DNA of 64,000 nucleotides. Source: an uncultured Sphingomonadales bacterium (GTDB taxonomy: Bacteria > Pseudomonadota > Alphaproteobacteria > Sphingomonadales > Sphingomonadaceae). This document shows, piece by piece, positions 23,977-32,255 of the stretch (position 1 is its first letter; each line of letters begins with the position of its first letter). Both the position numbers and the translations under genes were made by a program. Below the pieces are notes generated by a model. The model had not been told where the DNA came from, did not search any database, and worked only from the letters and a program-made list of their open reading frames with translations. The stretch lies in assembly GCA_937898525.1 (NCBI GenBank), contig CALCBC010000037.1, positions 1 through 64,000 of the forward strand. The letters are read 5' to 3'.

Positions 23977-25283
23977 CGTCGCCCCCGCAGGACGTGCGCC
24001 CCGCACCGACAGGGCACCGCAGCCGCAAGACGCTGGCAAGCACCGGCGAGGCGACAGCCTATCAGAAGCAGTACGTCGCCGACTTGCGTCGGCGCGTGGT
24101 CGACGAGGGCGAACCGTTCGCGATCGTGCAGGCCGACACCCCGCATGAGATCTTCCACGCGATGGACATCCCGATCATCACCAACCAGTGGTGGTCGGCC
24201 TACATTTCGGCGAAGCAGCTTTCGGGCCGCTATTTCGAGGTGCTTGCCGAACACGGCTATCCCGGGAACGGCTGCAAGTACTGTTCGCTCGGCTTCGCCT
24301 GCACGCTCGCCAACGATCCTGCGACCGCACCGTGGGGTGGGCTGCCGACCCCCACGGTTCTCGTCGCGAGGCTGACCTGCGACTGCATCCAGCATGTCTT
24401 CGGGCAATGGGCCGACGCGCTGGGGAGCGAGTTCTTCCCGCTCGAGGCGCCGGCCTGGCCAGAAAAGGATCCGGAGTGGTTCGCGCATTCGCGAAGCGAA
24501 TGGCGCGCGGTCTATGACCCGGACCGCATCGCGCTGCTGGTGGCAGAGATGCGCGACCTGATCGCGCTGCTCGAGAAGCGCACGGGCCGCCGGTTCGACG
24601 AAGCGAAGCTGCATCACCTGATGGAGCGCGTGAACGAGCAGGAAGACTACCTCTGGCAGGCCGCGCAGGCGATCGGCGAGGCGCGGCCGTGCCCGGTTTC
24701 GATCGCCGAGCAGATGCCCAACACGATGATCCCGCAATGGCACCGCGGATCGGACTGGGCCGTCGCGCATGCCCGCAGGTTCCGCGACGAAGTGCTCGAG
24801 CGCATCGGGCAGGGTCTCGGGGCATCGACCAACGAGCGGGTCCGCCTGATGTGGATAGGGGCCGGAGTCTGGCACGATCCGGGCTTCTACCAGGCGCTCG
24901 AGGAGCGGTTGGGCGCGGTGTTCGTCTGGTCAATGTACCTGCCGTTTTCCGGAGCGCAGTACATCCGCGAGATCCAGGGCGACCCGATGAGCGCGCTGGC
25001 TAGCCGGATCTGCTCGATGAACGAGGTGCTGCACCTGCCGCCGTGGATGAACGAGTGGATGGTCAGCGAAGCGCGCCGGTGCGGCATCGCCGCGGCGGTT
25101 CAGCTGCTGCCCCCGGACAACCGGCTCTCCCAGTCGGGAACCCGGCTGACAGGGCTCTCGCTCGAGGCGGCCGGGGTCCCGGTGCTGACGATCGATGCCG
25201 ACATGGTCGATGCGCGCAACTGGGACCACGACCGGATGGTCGGGCTCGTTGCGCAGTTCCTCCACGATCGGGGCCTGGCATGA
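23973..25283 (+). CDS. 2-hydroxyacyl-CoA dehydratase family subunit with intact cysteines
   Basis: A 436-residue member of the HgdB / FldB / BcrB family. The three cluster-binding regions all carry Cys: GNGCKYCSLGFAC (101, 104, 110), RLTCDCIQ (136, 138) and SRICSMNEV (347), at spacing close to known [4Fe-4S] dehydratase and benzoyl-CoA reductase subunits. Known enzymes remove an alpha-hydroxyl from, or reduce, a CoA ester by a ketyl radical after activation by an ATP-dependent archerase (HgdC/FldI/BcrAD). No such activator gene is in the window. ATGA overlap with the CoA-transferase and with the TRAP lipoprotein gene. The family is mostly anaerobic, so an oxygen-tolerant or altered role is possible. 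Confidence 0.85.
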   Translation: MTSPPQDVRPAPTGHRSRKTLASTGEATAYQKQYVADLRRRVVDEGEPFAIVQADTPHEIFHAMDIPIITNQWWSAYISAKQLSGRYFEVLAEHGYPGNGCKYCSLGFACTLANDPATAPWGGLPTPTVLVARLTCDCIQHVFGQWADALGSEFFPLEAPAWPEKDPEWFAHSRSEWRAVYDPDRIALLVAEMRDLIALLEKRTGRRFDEAKLHHLMERVNEQEDYLWQAAQAIGEARPCPVSIAEQMPNTMIPQWHRGSDWAVAHARRFRDEVLERIGQGLGASTNERVRLMWIGAGVWHDPGFYQALEERLGAVFVWSMYLPFSGAQYIREIQGDPMSALASRICSMNEVLHLPPWMNEWMVSEARRCGIAAAVQLLPPDNRLSQSGTRLTGLSLEAAGVPVLTIDADMVDARNWDHDRMVGLVAQFLHDRGLA

Positions 25284-26314
25284 GAATTCTCGCCGCCGCC
25301 CTGTTTGCGATGTTGGTCGCTGCTTGCGCGCGTCCCGCTCCGGAAGGCGTGACCGAGCTGGTTTATGCCAGTCCCTACAGCCCGTCGCATCCGTTCAGCC
25401 GCGCCGACATCCGCTGGATGGAGTTCGTCGAGGAACGCAGCGGCGGCACGCTGCGGATCCGGCCGGTCTGGTCGGGCGGGCTGCTGTCCTCCGAGATGTC
25501 GATGGAGGAGCTGCGCCACGGCGTGGCGGACATCGGGCTGGTCACGCCGATCTATGTTCGCGGCGGAACGCACCTGATCCGCATGCAGTCAGGCTTCTAC
25601 AGCGGAGTGGACAGCATCGAATCGCAGGTGGCGCTCTTTCGCTGCCTCGAGCGCCACACGCCGCAGATCGCCGAGGAACTGGCCGGTCTCAAGGTGCTGG
25701 CGGTGCAGGGCGGCCTGATCCCCGGGATCGTCACCCGGGATCGGCCGGTACGCAGCCTGGCAGACCTCAAGGGCCTGCGGCTGCGTGCGCCCACCGAGCT
25801 GCTGCGCGTGCTCGAGCGGATCGGGGCCGACCCGGTCAACATGCCGATGGGAGAAGTCTATTCGGCGATGTCGAAAGGGGTGATCGACGGTGTGATCGCA
25901 CCGCCGGACACGTTCGCCGCGCTCCACTTCGCCGAGATCGCCCGCCACTATTCGTCGCTGGCGATCCCGCGCGGCGCCTATCCCGCCCGCGCGATGAACC
26001 TCGAGAAGTGGAACAGCCTGACCGATGCGCAACGCGAGGTGCTAGAGCAGGGCATCCCGGTCTGGGAGGCGGCGATTGCCGAAGAGAACCGGGCGGCAAG
26101 CGAACGCGGGATGGCCGAGGCGCGGAGACGCGGGATCCAGTTCACCTCCGTGTCGGCGGCCGACCAGGAAGAGTTCGACCGGCTCTATCTCGACGATGCC
26201 CGCCGCAACGCGCAGGCGCTGGAGAGGTTCGGCATCGACGGGCTGGACACGTTCCGCCTGGCAAGGAACAGCGTGGCGGCGCGGGATCAGATCCGTTGTG
26301 AGGTGCCGGCATGA
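25280..26314 (+). CDS. dctP: TRAP substrate-binding lipoprotein (DctP type)
   Basis: A 344-residue DctP-family solute-binding protein. The N-terminus has a lipobox, MLVAAC, with Cys16, so it should be membrane-anchored instead of freely periplasmic. Family phrases include YSPSHPFSRADIRWMEFVEE, DRPVRSLADLKGLRLRAP (the Arg usually salt-bridges the carboxylate) and SKGVIDGVIAPPDTF. It feeds DctQM encoded upstream. ATGA overlap with the dehydratase-type subunit and with the hydrolase gene. The ligand is presumably the carboxylate processed by the neighbouring CoA enzymes; its identity is not readable from sequence. Confidence 0.93.
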   Translation: MRILAAALFAMLVAACARPAPEGVTELVYASPYSPSHPFSRADIRWMEFVEERSGGTLRIRPVWSGGLLSSEMSMEELRHGVADIGLVTPIYVRGGTHLIRMQSGFYSGVDSIESQVALFRCLERHTPQIAEELAGLKVLAVQGGLIPGIVTRDRPVRSLADLKGLRLRAPTELLRVLERIGADPVNMPMGEVYSAMSKGVIDGVIAPPDTFAALHFAEIARHYSSLAIPRGAYPARAMNLEKWNSLTDAQREVLEQGIPVWEAAIAEENRAASERGMAEARRRGIQFTSVSAADQEEFDRLYLDDARRNAQALERFGIDGLDTFRLARNSVAARDQIRCEVPA

Positions 26315-27258
26315 AGAGGGGATACCTGATCGCGAGCCTGGTCGCTGCCTTGTCATCGACAGTCGCCTCGGCCCAAGGCGATCGTCCCCGCCAGATCGGC
26401 GAATCCGCCGGCAGCGGCCCCCATCCGGCCGTAGCCGAGGCATGGCCGGACGCGCCCGGCTACACCGTCTACCGGCCTTTGCAGCTCCCCGACGATCCCC
26501 TGCCGGTGGTCGTCTGGGGCAACGGTGCCTGCCGCGACAACGGTCTCAGCGCGAGCCATTTCCTGCGCGAGATCGCCAGCCATGGCTACCTCGTGATCGC
26601 CAATGGCAGCCCTCGCGAGGAAGTGCCTCCGCGGGACGGTCCGGCCGTCTCGCCTCCTCGACCCCCGGACGATCCGCCGCCGGCGCCCCCGGCCCGCACG
26701 GCGGACGAGACTTCGGTCGCCCAGTACCTCGGCGCTATCGACTGGGCCGAGCGCGCGAACTCCCGAGACGGTGCGCTCGCGGGGCGCGTGAACAGCAGCC
26801 GCGTGGCCGCGATGGGGCACAGCTGCGGTGGACTCCAGGCGCTTTCCGCGGGAGCGGACCCGCGCGTGGATACGGTCGTGGCCTTCGCCAGCGGCGTCTA
26901 CAACAGGCCCGGGTCTGGCCTGAGCGGGGTCCAGATCACCAAGGACGACCTCAAGCGGCTTCATACCCCGGTGGCCTACTTTCTCGGCGGGCCGGAGGAC
27001 ATCGCGTTTCCCAACGGCTCCGACGACTTCGCCAGGATCGATCATGTCCCGGTGATGCTGGCCAATCTTCCGGTCGGCCACGGCGGAACGCTCGGCGTCG
27101 CCAATGGCGGCGACTGGGCCCGCGTGGGCGTGGCCTGGCTCGACTGGCAGCTCAAGGGTGACGCACAGGCGGCCCGCTGGTTCGTCGGCCCGCATTGCCG
27201 GCTCTGCACTTCATTTGGCTGGACGGTCCAGCGCAAACAGTTTCCGGAGTTTCCATGA
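26311..27258 (+). CDS. Secreted alpha/beta hydrolase with C-terminal CxxC
   Basis: A 315-residue secreted protein: signal peptide 1-21 (VASAQ), a nucleophile elbow AAMGHSCGG with Ser171, and a likely catalytic His in VGHGGTLG. A proline-rich linker (PPRPPDDPPPAPPAR) sits near residue 115. The C-terminus has CRLCTSFGW. It is clearly paralogous to the second half of the double esterase at 33596-35560, sharing WGNG-C, EIASHGYLVIA, GHGGT and the C-terminal CR-CT-GW. An ester- or amide-cleaving role on the imported compound is likely but unproved. ATGA overlaps on both sides. Confidence 0.8.
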   Translation: MKRGYLIASLVAALSSTVASAQGDRPRQIGESAGSGPHPAVAEAWPDAPGYTVYRPLQLPDDPLPVVVWGNGACRDNGLSASHFLREIASHGYLVIANGSPREEVPPRDGPAVSPPRPPDDPPPAPPARTADETSVAQYLGAIDWAERANSRDGALAGRVNSSRVAAMGHSCGGLQALSAGADPRVDTVVAFASGVYNRPGSGLSGVQITKDDLKRLHTPVAYFLGGPEDIAFPNGSDDFARIDHVPVMLANLPVGHGGTLGVANGGDWARVGVAWLDWQLKGDAQAARWFVGPHCRLCTSFGWTVQRKQFPEFP

Positions 27259-28418
27259 CCAAGCCGCTCGCCGGATATCGTGTGGCCGATTTCAGCCACG
27301 TGATGGCCGGGCCCTATGCGACGCACCTCCTTTCGCTGCTCGGAGCCGAGGTCATCAAGATCGAGCCGCCCGGCGGCGACACGTTTCGCGCGTACCGGGG
27401 TGACCGCCGGTTCGAGGGAATGAGCCCCGCGTTCATCGCCGCGAACGCGGGCAAGCGGTCGATCGCGCTCGACCTGAAACAGGCGGACGATGCGCGGATC
27501 GCTCGCCGGATCGTCGAACGATCGGACGTGCTGATCGAGAACTTCCGGCCCGGAGTCATCGGCCGCCTGGGATTCGGCTACGAGGAGGTGCGCGAGTACA
27601 ATCGCGACATCGTCTTCTGCTCGATCTCCGGATACGGCCAGGATGGCCCCTACCGGGACTGGCCGGCGATCGACAACATCGTCCAGGCGACGAGCGGAAT
27701 GATGATGCTCGGCGGCGCCGAGGGCGATCCGCCGGTGCGGGTCGGTTTTCCCATCGTCGACACCCTTACCGGCCAGACCGCCGCGATCGCCATCCTCTCC
27801 GCGCTGCTGCGCCGAGAGCGTGGCGGGGGCGGCTCCTACATCGACGTCTCGATGCTGAATGCGAGCCTCGCCTTCATGACGTCGGCGCTGACTCCCTACC
27901 TGCTCGCGGGCGAGGAGCTGCCGCGCATGGGCAACACGGGTTACAGCGGGCTCCCCAGCTCTGCGCTATTCACCGCGCGCGACGGCAGGCAGATATCGCT
28001 CGGGGTCGTGCTACCGAAGCAGTTCGCCGCTCTCGCCGAATATCTGGGGCGCGAGGACTGGCTGACCGATCCGCGTTATGCGACGCCCGAAGCGCAGCGG
28101 GCCAACTTCGACGCGCTGTACGCCGAGCTCGCGGCGGAGCTGGCCAAGAAGGATGCCGTGCGGCTCGAAAGCGAAATGAGCGAGCGCGGCATACCGTGTG
28201 GCATGGTCCGCCGTGTGGGGGAAGCGGCGGAGCTCATGGGTGACGGCGGCCTCGAGCGGGTTGCGCTCGAGACGGTTCCTCCCGGCGGGAGGCCGGTCAT
28301 CCCCAATGCAGGATTCCGCATCCATCCGGGCGGTTCGACGACGGCGGCCGTCCCGCCGAAGCTCGATGGCGATCGGGCCGAGATTCTCGCCTGGCTGGAA
28401 GCCGGGGAGGAGGGGTAA
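27255..28418 (+). CDS. CaiB/BaiF (class III) CoA-transferase
   Basis: A 387-residue family III CoA-transferase, single module of normal length. Seen: VADFSHVMAGPYATHLLSLLGAEVIKIEPPGG at the N-terminus (given here only as landmark residues 8-39), IENFRPGVIGRLGFGYEEV, and PIVDTLTGQTAAIAILSALL with the likely catalytic Asp. It overlaps the hydrolase gene (ATGA). Together with the two-domain enzyme at 21889 it gives the operon two CoA-transferases, perhaps one to activate the incoming acid and one to recycle CoA from the product. Confidence 0.93.
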   Translation: MTKPLAGYRVADFSHVMAGPYATHLLSLLGAEVIKIEPPGGDTFRAYRGDRRFEGMSPAFIAANAGKRSIALDLKQADDARIARRIVERSDVLIENFRPGVIGRLGFGYEEVREYNRDIVFCSISGYGQDGPYRDWPAIDNIVQATSGMMMLGGAEGDPPVRVGFPIVDTLTGQTAAIAILSALLRRERGGGGSYIDVSMLNASLAFMTSALTPYLLAGEELPRMGNTGYSGLPSSALFTARDGRQISLGVVLPKQFAALAEYLGREDWLTDPRYATPEAQRANFDALYAELAAELAKKDAVRLESEMSERGIPCGMVRRVGEAAELMGDGGLERVALETVPPGGRPVIPNAGFRIHPGGSTTAAVPPKLDGDRAEILAWLEAGEEG

Positions 28419-28539
28419 CGGGGTCGCGACCTGACATCGGTGAAGGTTGCGTGCGCCGATTGCGTCCAGCATCTATGGTGGGACGGGGCCATGGCGGCGT
28501 GCATGCACAGCGGCGTGCGCCCCCGAGGCGGGAGAGAGC

Positions 28540-29328
28540 ATGGATCTGGGAATCAGGGGCCGCAAGGCGATCGTCAACGGCGGCAGCGCAGGCATGGGGC
28601 GAAGCGCGGTGCTGGCGCTGGCGCGCGAAGGCGTCGAGCTGTTCGTATCGGCGCGTACCGAGGATCGGCTGGTACGCTCCTGCGCGGAGATTGCCGGGCA
28701 AACGGGCGCCTCGGTCACGCCCGTGTGCGCCGATCACAGCACGCCGGAAGGCCGCGAACGGATCCTCGCCGCGTGCCCCGAGCCCGACATCCTCGTCGGC
28801 ACCTGCACTCCGCCCCCGATGACGCCCGACTACCGTGCGATCACCGGCGAGCAGTGGCGCGAGGCGATCGATATCTCGCTGCTTTCGCCGGTCGAGTTCA
28901 TGCGGGCAGTGCTCGACGGCATGGTCGCGCGAAAGTGGGGGAGGATCGTCAATATCGCCACAGTGGCCGCCAAGTATCCCGGCGAAATCCGGGTTCTTTC
29001 CGGCGCCACGCGCGCGGCGCTGGCCAATTACACGGTGGCGGTGTCGAAGGTGGTCGCCAGGCACAACGTGACGATCAACAACCTGCTGCCCGGTATGCAC
29101 CACAGCGCTTTCGTCGAAGCCCAGTTCACCGAGCGCGCCCGCGCGAAAGGCACGACCTACGAACAGGAGGTGGCTGAGTTCTCGCGCGAATGGCGCATCG
29201 CCGCCGAACGGTTCGGCGACTGCGACGACGTGGGTGCGTTCGTCGCGATGTTCTGCAGCGCGCAGGCGAACTACGTCACCGGCCAGAGCCTGGTGATCGA
29301 CGGCGGAGCGACGACCTCGACGTTCTAG
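28540..29328 (+). CDS. SDR family oxidoreductase with altered catalytic motif
   Basis: A 262-residue Rossmann oxidoreductase. The nucleotide motif is NGGSAGMGRSA (residues ~13-23), VNIATVAAKYP precedes the active region, and VTGQSLVIDGGATTSTF closes the protein as in FabG-like SDRs. Where classical SDRs have Tyr-x-x-x-Lys, the aligned stretch is LSGATRAALANYTVAVSK: Ser replaces Tyr and Arg replaces Lys. A divergent group of FabG homologs shares this feature. The Met at 28540 has GGGAGAG 5 bases upstream; 121 gene-free bases separate it from the CoA-transferase, so it may have its own promoter. Confidence 0.88.
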   Translation: MDLGIRGRKAIVNGGSAGMGRSAVLALAREGVELFVSARTEDRLVRSCAEIAGQTGASVTPVCADHSTPEGRERILAACPEPDILVGTCTPPPMTPDYRAITGEQWREAIDISLLSPVEFMRAVLDGMVARKWGRIVNIATVAAKYPGEIRVLSGATRAALANYTVAVSKVVARHNVTINNLLPGMHHSAFVEAQFTERARAKGTTYEQEVAEFSREWRIAAERFGDCDDVGAFVAMFCSAQANYVTGQSLVIDGGATTSTF

Positions 29329-29407
29329 AATCGATCTTCGTCGCACCGAACAGGGGCGATCCTCCCTGCAAGGCAGGTAATCGACTGTGAACGAACCGAC
29401 CCATTCT

Positions 29408-29494
29408 CGTCATCCTGACCTGTTTCAGGCCCCATCTCTCCGCCGGTATCGAGGCCTCGGGGGGCGAGCCAACCGGATCAAGTTCAGGGTGACG
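29408..29494. repeat. Imperfect dispersed inverted repeat (TTCAGGGTGACGG type)
   Basis: Outer arms CGTCATCCTGACCTGTTTC (29408 onward) and GATCAAGTTCAGGGTGACG (ending 29494) are imperfect complements. The right arm recurs in the rpsL-rpsG gap (62195-62218). This looks like the REP-like intergenic element common in sphingomonads. It fills the 229-base gene-free gap between the convergent SDR and NTF2-like genes. Confidence 0.6.
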
Positions 29495-29557
29495 GATACT
29501 TGAAGGATTTCCAGGCGCGATAGAGCCACCTCGCAAGGCGAGAATCGAAGGCGCGCT

Positions 29558-30100
29558 TCATTTCGAGCCGGGTAGGCTCTGGGCCCCATCGGGCGTGAAG
29601 ACGGCTCCGGCAAGCACCGGCGGCATCGGGCGTGCCACGCGCTCTCCGGTCTGGCCGGCGAACGCGCCGAGGATCGGGCCCGACCAGTCGCGGATGACGC
29701 GTTCGGCGAGGCGCCATTCCCCGTCCTCCACACGGAACAGGTCCTCGTAATAGCCCATGACGTGAAGCAGGTGCGGGCCGTCACCCTGTCGCAGGGCCAC
29801 CGCGGCATAGGACCGGCTCCGGGCACCGCCTTCGCTGGCTGTCACTACCGTGTTGGTCACGTGGTGCTGACGCCCGGCCGACGTCGGCTGGTCGCGGAAG
29901 AACGTCGCGAAATGGCGCAGCGCGGCGTATCCTTCCCAGCGTTGCGGCTCTTCGAACGCGTCCCACAGCAGCACGCCGTCACGGCAGAAACACGCAACGA
30001 AGCCCTCGACGTCGCCCGTGTCGAGCGCCCAGGCGTAGCGTGCAATCACCTCGCGAATGGCGAGCTGATCGGCAACGGAAAGCGAGCCTGCCATCGTCAT
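29558..30100 (-). CDS. NTF2/SnoaL-like domain protein
   Basis: A 180-residue protein of the SnoaL_4/NTF2-like cone fold: VADQLAIREVIARYAWALDTGD, then FVACFCRDGVLLWD and a HHVTNTVV strand. The fold serves isomerases, hydratases and small dioxygenase subunits; no specific catalytic set was recognised. It overlaps the upstream DUF3237 gene by 4 bases (ATGA). Situated between two catabolic clusters, a role on a cyclic or aromatic intermediate is possible only as inference. Confidence 0.82.
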   Translation of the reverse strand: MTMAGSLSVADQLAIREVIARYAWALDTGDVEGFVACFCRDGVLLWDAFEEPQRWEGYAALRHFATFFRDQPTSAGRQHHVTNTVVTASEGGARSRSYAAVALRQGDGPHLLHVMGYYEDLFRVEDGEWRLAERVIRDWSGPILGAFAGQTGERVARPMPPVLAGAVFTPDGAQSLPGSK

Positions 30101-30567
30101 GTAACCCGGTAGTAGTCGAACCGCGTCGACGGGCCCTGCCGTTCTGCCACACCGACGAACACGGTCCGGTTCAACCAGTCGTGCGGCCCTTGCGGGGCCT
30201 CGAAGCGGGGCGTGATGCGGCAGTAGGTTTCCTCCGGCGCGACGTCCTCGCCGGCTTCGAGGCGCGCGAGGACCTCAGGGCTCGACCAGGCGATGCCGCG
30301 GTTGTGGATGTAGATCGGCGTGCCGTCGTCGGCCTCGAGCAGGTAGTGCGCCTCGAACTCGACCAGCCCGCTGTCCCAGATCCACGGCCAGTCGCCGCCC
30401 GAGTAGGGCACCACGTGTCCCGACAGGAGCGGGCCGCTGATCTCGCCACCGACGACCGCGACGAACCCGCGGGTGAACTCGGTGGCCGCGGGGCGAAAGC
30501 GCACGCGCGGTCCATCGCCGAAATCGAGGCGCGCGCTGAAGGCCAGCTCGAGGGCAGGGACTTGCAA
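30097..30567 (-). CDS. DUF3237 family protein
   Basis: A 156-residue protein of the DUF3237 / UPF0311 family, recognised by GGEISGPLLSGHVVPYSGGDW and FEAHYLLEADDGTPIYIHNRG. These predicted beta-barrel proteins occur in aromatic and terpenoid catabolic clusters and have no settled function. The start is an unusual TTG at 30567, supported by GGAGG five bases upstream and by family length. It is divergent from the GMC oxidoreductase gene, with about 90 bases of shared control region. Confidence 0.85.
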   Translation of the reverse strand: MQVPALELAFSARLDFGDGPRVRFRPAATEFTRGFVAVVGGEISGPLLSGHVVPYSGGDWPWIWDSGLVEFEAHYLLEADDGTPIYIHNRGIAWSSPEVLARLEAGEDVAPEETYCRITPRFEAPQGPHDWLNRTVFVGVAERQGPSTRFDYYRVT

Positions 30568-30659
30568 GCGATCCTCCCATGTTCGAGCGGAGAAAACCGC
30601 CCGCGGTCTGCCGGATATGCGCTAAGCCTCCGGCGAATCCAACTGAATGGCGGGGGAGC

Positions 30660-32255
30660 GTGGAAGAGTTCGACTACATCGTCGTCGGCGCGGGCAGTGC
30701 AGGGTGTGTCCTGGCGAACAGGCTCAGCGCGGACCCGCGGGTGCGGGTGGCGCTGGTCGAGGCGGGCGGCGAGTGCCGGCACCCGCTGATCGACATGCCG
30801 CTGACCTGGATGCAGGCGGCGGCCTCGCCGCGCTTCACCTGGGGCTACGAGAGCGAGCCCGATCCCAACCTCGACGGTCGCAGGCAGCCGATCCCGCGCG
30901 GCAAGGTGCTCGGCGGCTCGTCCTCGATCAACGGCACGATGTACATTCGCGGCGCGGCTGCCGACTACGACGCGTGGCGCGACGCCGGACATGAAGGGTG
31001 GGGCTACGACGACGTCCTGCCGCTGTTCAGGCGTTCGGAGACGAACTGGCGCGGCGAAACCCCGGAGCATGGGGCGCGGGGTGAAATGCACGTGTCGCCG
31101 ATGCAGCCCGACCTGGAACTCTATCCCGCCTTCCTCGAGGCCGCCCGTTCGCTCGGCTACGACGAATGCCCGGACTTCAACGTCGCGCAGCCCGAAGGCT
31201 TCGGCATGCCCGACTGCACGATCCGGCAAGGGCGGCGGGCGAGCACGATGCGTGCGTTCATCGACCCGGTCGCCGGGCGGGCCAATCTCGCGGTCGTGTC
31301 CAATGCCACGGTGCGCCGGGTTCGTTTCGACGGGACGCGAGCTGTTGGAATCGAGCTCGCCGACGGTGCGGGGGTCCGCGTGTTGCGATGCGGCGGCGAG
31401 GTGATCCTCTGCGCGGGCGCACTCAACAGCCCGCACTTGCTGATGCACTCGGGCATCGGACCGGGGCATGCGCTTCAGTCGATGGGTATCGCCACGGTCG
31501 CAGACCTGCCGGGCGTGGGCCAGAACCTGCAGGATCACCCGATCGCGATGGCGATCATGCGCTCGGCCAGACCGATCGCGTTCAACCGGGAGATCCGTAT
31601 CGACCGGTTCGCGTGGTCGTTCCTGCGCTGGCGCCTGACCGGTCGAGGGCTGCCCAGCCAGAGCCCGATGTCGATCCAGGGCTTCGTTCGCTCGGGCGAT
31701 GACCAGTCTCGACCCGATCTCCAGTTCCAGATCGTCCACAGCGGCTACGATGCCCGGCCGTGGTTTCCCGGGTGGCGGAAACCGCCCACGCCGCTGTTTT
31801 CGTGCGGTTCGATCCTGCTCGATCCGGAAAGCCGGGGCGAGGTCACGCTGCGCTCCCCAGACCCGCTCGCGCTGCCGGCGGTGCAGTTCAATTTCGTGGC
31901 CACGGAAGGCGATCGGGAGCGCATGCGCCGCGCGTTCCGCTTCATCCGGCGGTTCTTCGAAGCTCCCTCTGCCGCCAAGCTGGTGGAGGTCGAGCTCGCG
32001 CCGGGGGCTCATGTGCAGAGCGACGGCGAAATAGACGCCTGGCTGCGCGCCTCGCTGATCAGCGCCGGCCATCCGGTCGGAACCTGCGCAATGGGCAGCG
32101 TGGTCGGCAGCGACCTCAAGGTCGTGGGTGTCGAGGGGCTGCGGGTGGCGGATGCCGCGGTGATGCCGACGATCATCCGCGGCAACACCCACGCGCCCAC
32201 GGTCATGATCGCCGAGAAGGCGGCGGAGCTCATCGCTCGCGGCGCGTCAGGTTAG
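30660..32255 (+). CDS. GMC family FAD oxidoreductase (choline-dehydrogenase type)
   Basis: A 531-residue GMC flavoprotein: FDYIVVGAGSAGCVLANRL (FAD motif, residues 4-22), GKVLGGSSSINGTMYIRG (GMC signature 1), ILCAGALNSPHLLMHSGIG (signature 2), catalytic His in SAGHPVGTCAMG, and NTHAPTVMIAEKA near the end. The family oxidises alcohols to aldehydes or ketones, passing electrons to a quinone or oxygen. The GTG at 30660 matches the usual family N-terminus, although its ribosome-binding site is very close; a Met at 30579 is the alternative. The 3' end overlaps the MFS gene on the other strand by 9 bases. Confidence 0.93.
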   Translation: MEEFDYIVVGAGSAGCVLANRLSADPRVRVALVEAGGECRHPLIDMPLTWMQAAASPRFTWGYESEPDPNLDGRRQPIPRGKVLGGSSSINGTMYIRGAAADYDAWRDAGHEGWGYDDVLPLFRRSETNWRGETPEHGARGEMHVSPMQPDLELYPAFLEAARSLGYDECPDFNVAQPEGFGMPDCTIRQGRRASTMRAFIDPVAGRANLAVVSNATVRRVRFDGTRAVGIELADGAGVRVLRCGGEVILCAGALNSPHLLMHSGIGPGHALQSMGIATVADLPGVGQNLQDHPIAMAIMRSARPIAFNREIRIDRFAWSFLRWRLTGRGLPSQSPMSIQGFVRSGDDQSRPDLQFQIVHSGYDARPWFPGWRKPPTPLFSCGSILLDPESRGEVTLRSPDPLALPAVQFNFVATEGDRERMRRAFRFIRRFFEAPSAAKLVEVELAPGAHVQSDGEIDAWLRASLISAGHPVGTCAMGSVVGSDLKVVGVEGLRVADAAVMPTIIRGNTHAPTVMIAEKAAELIARGASG

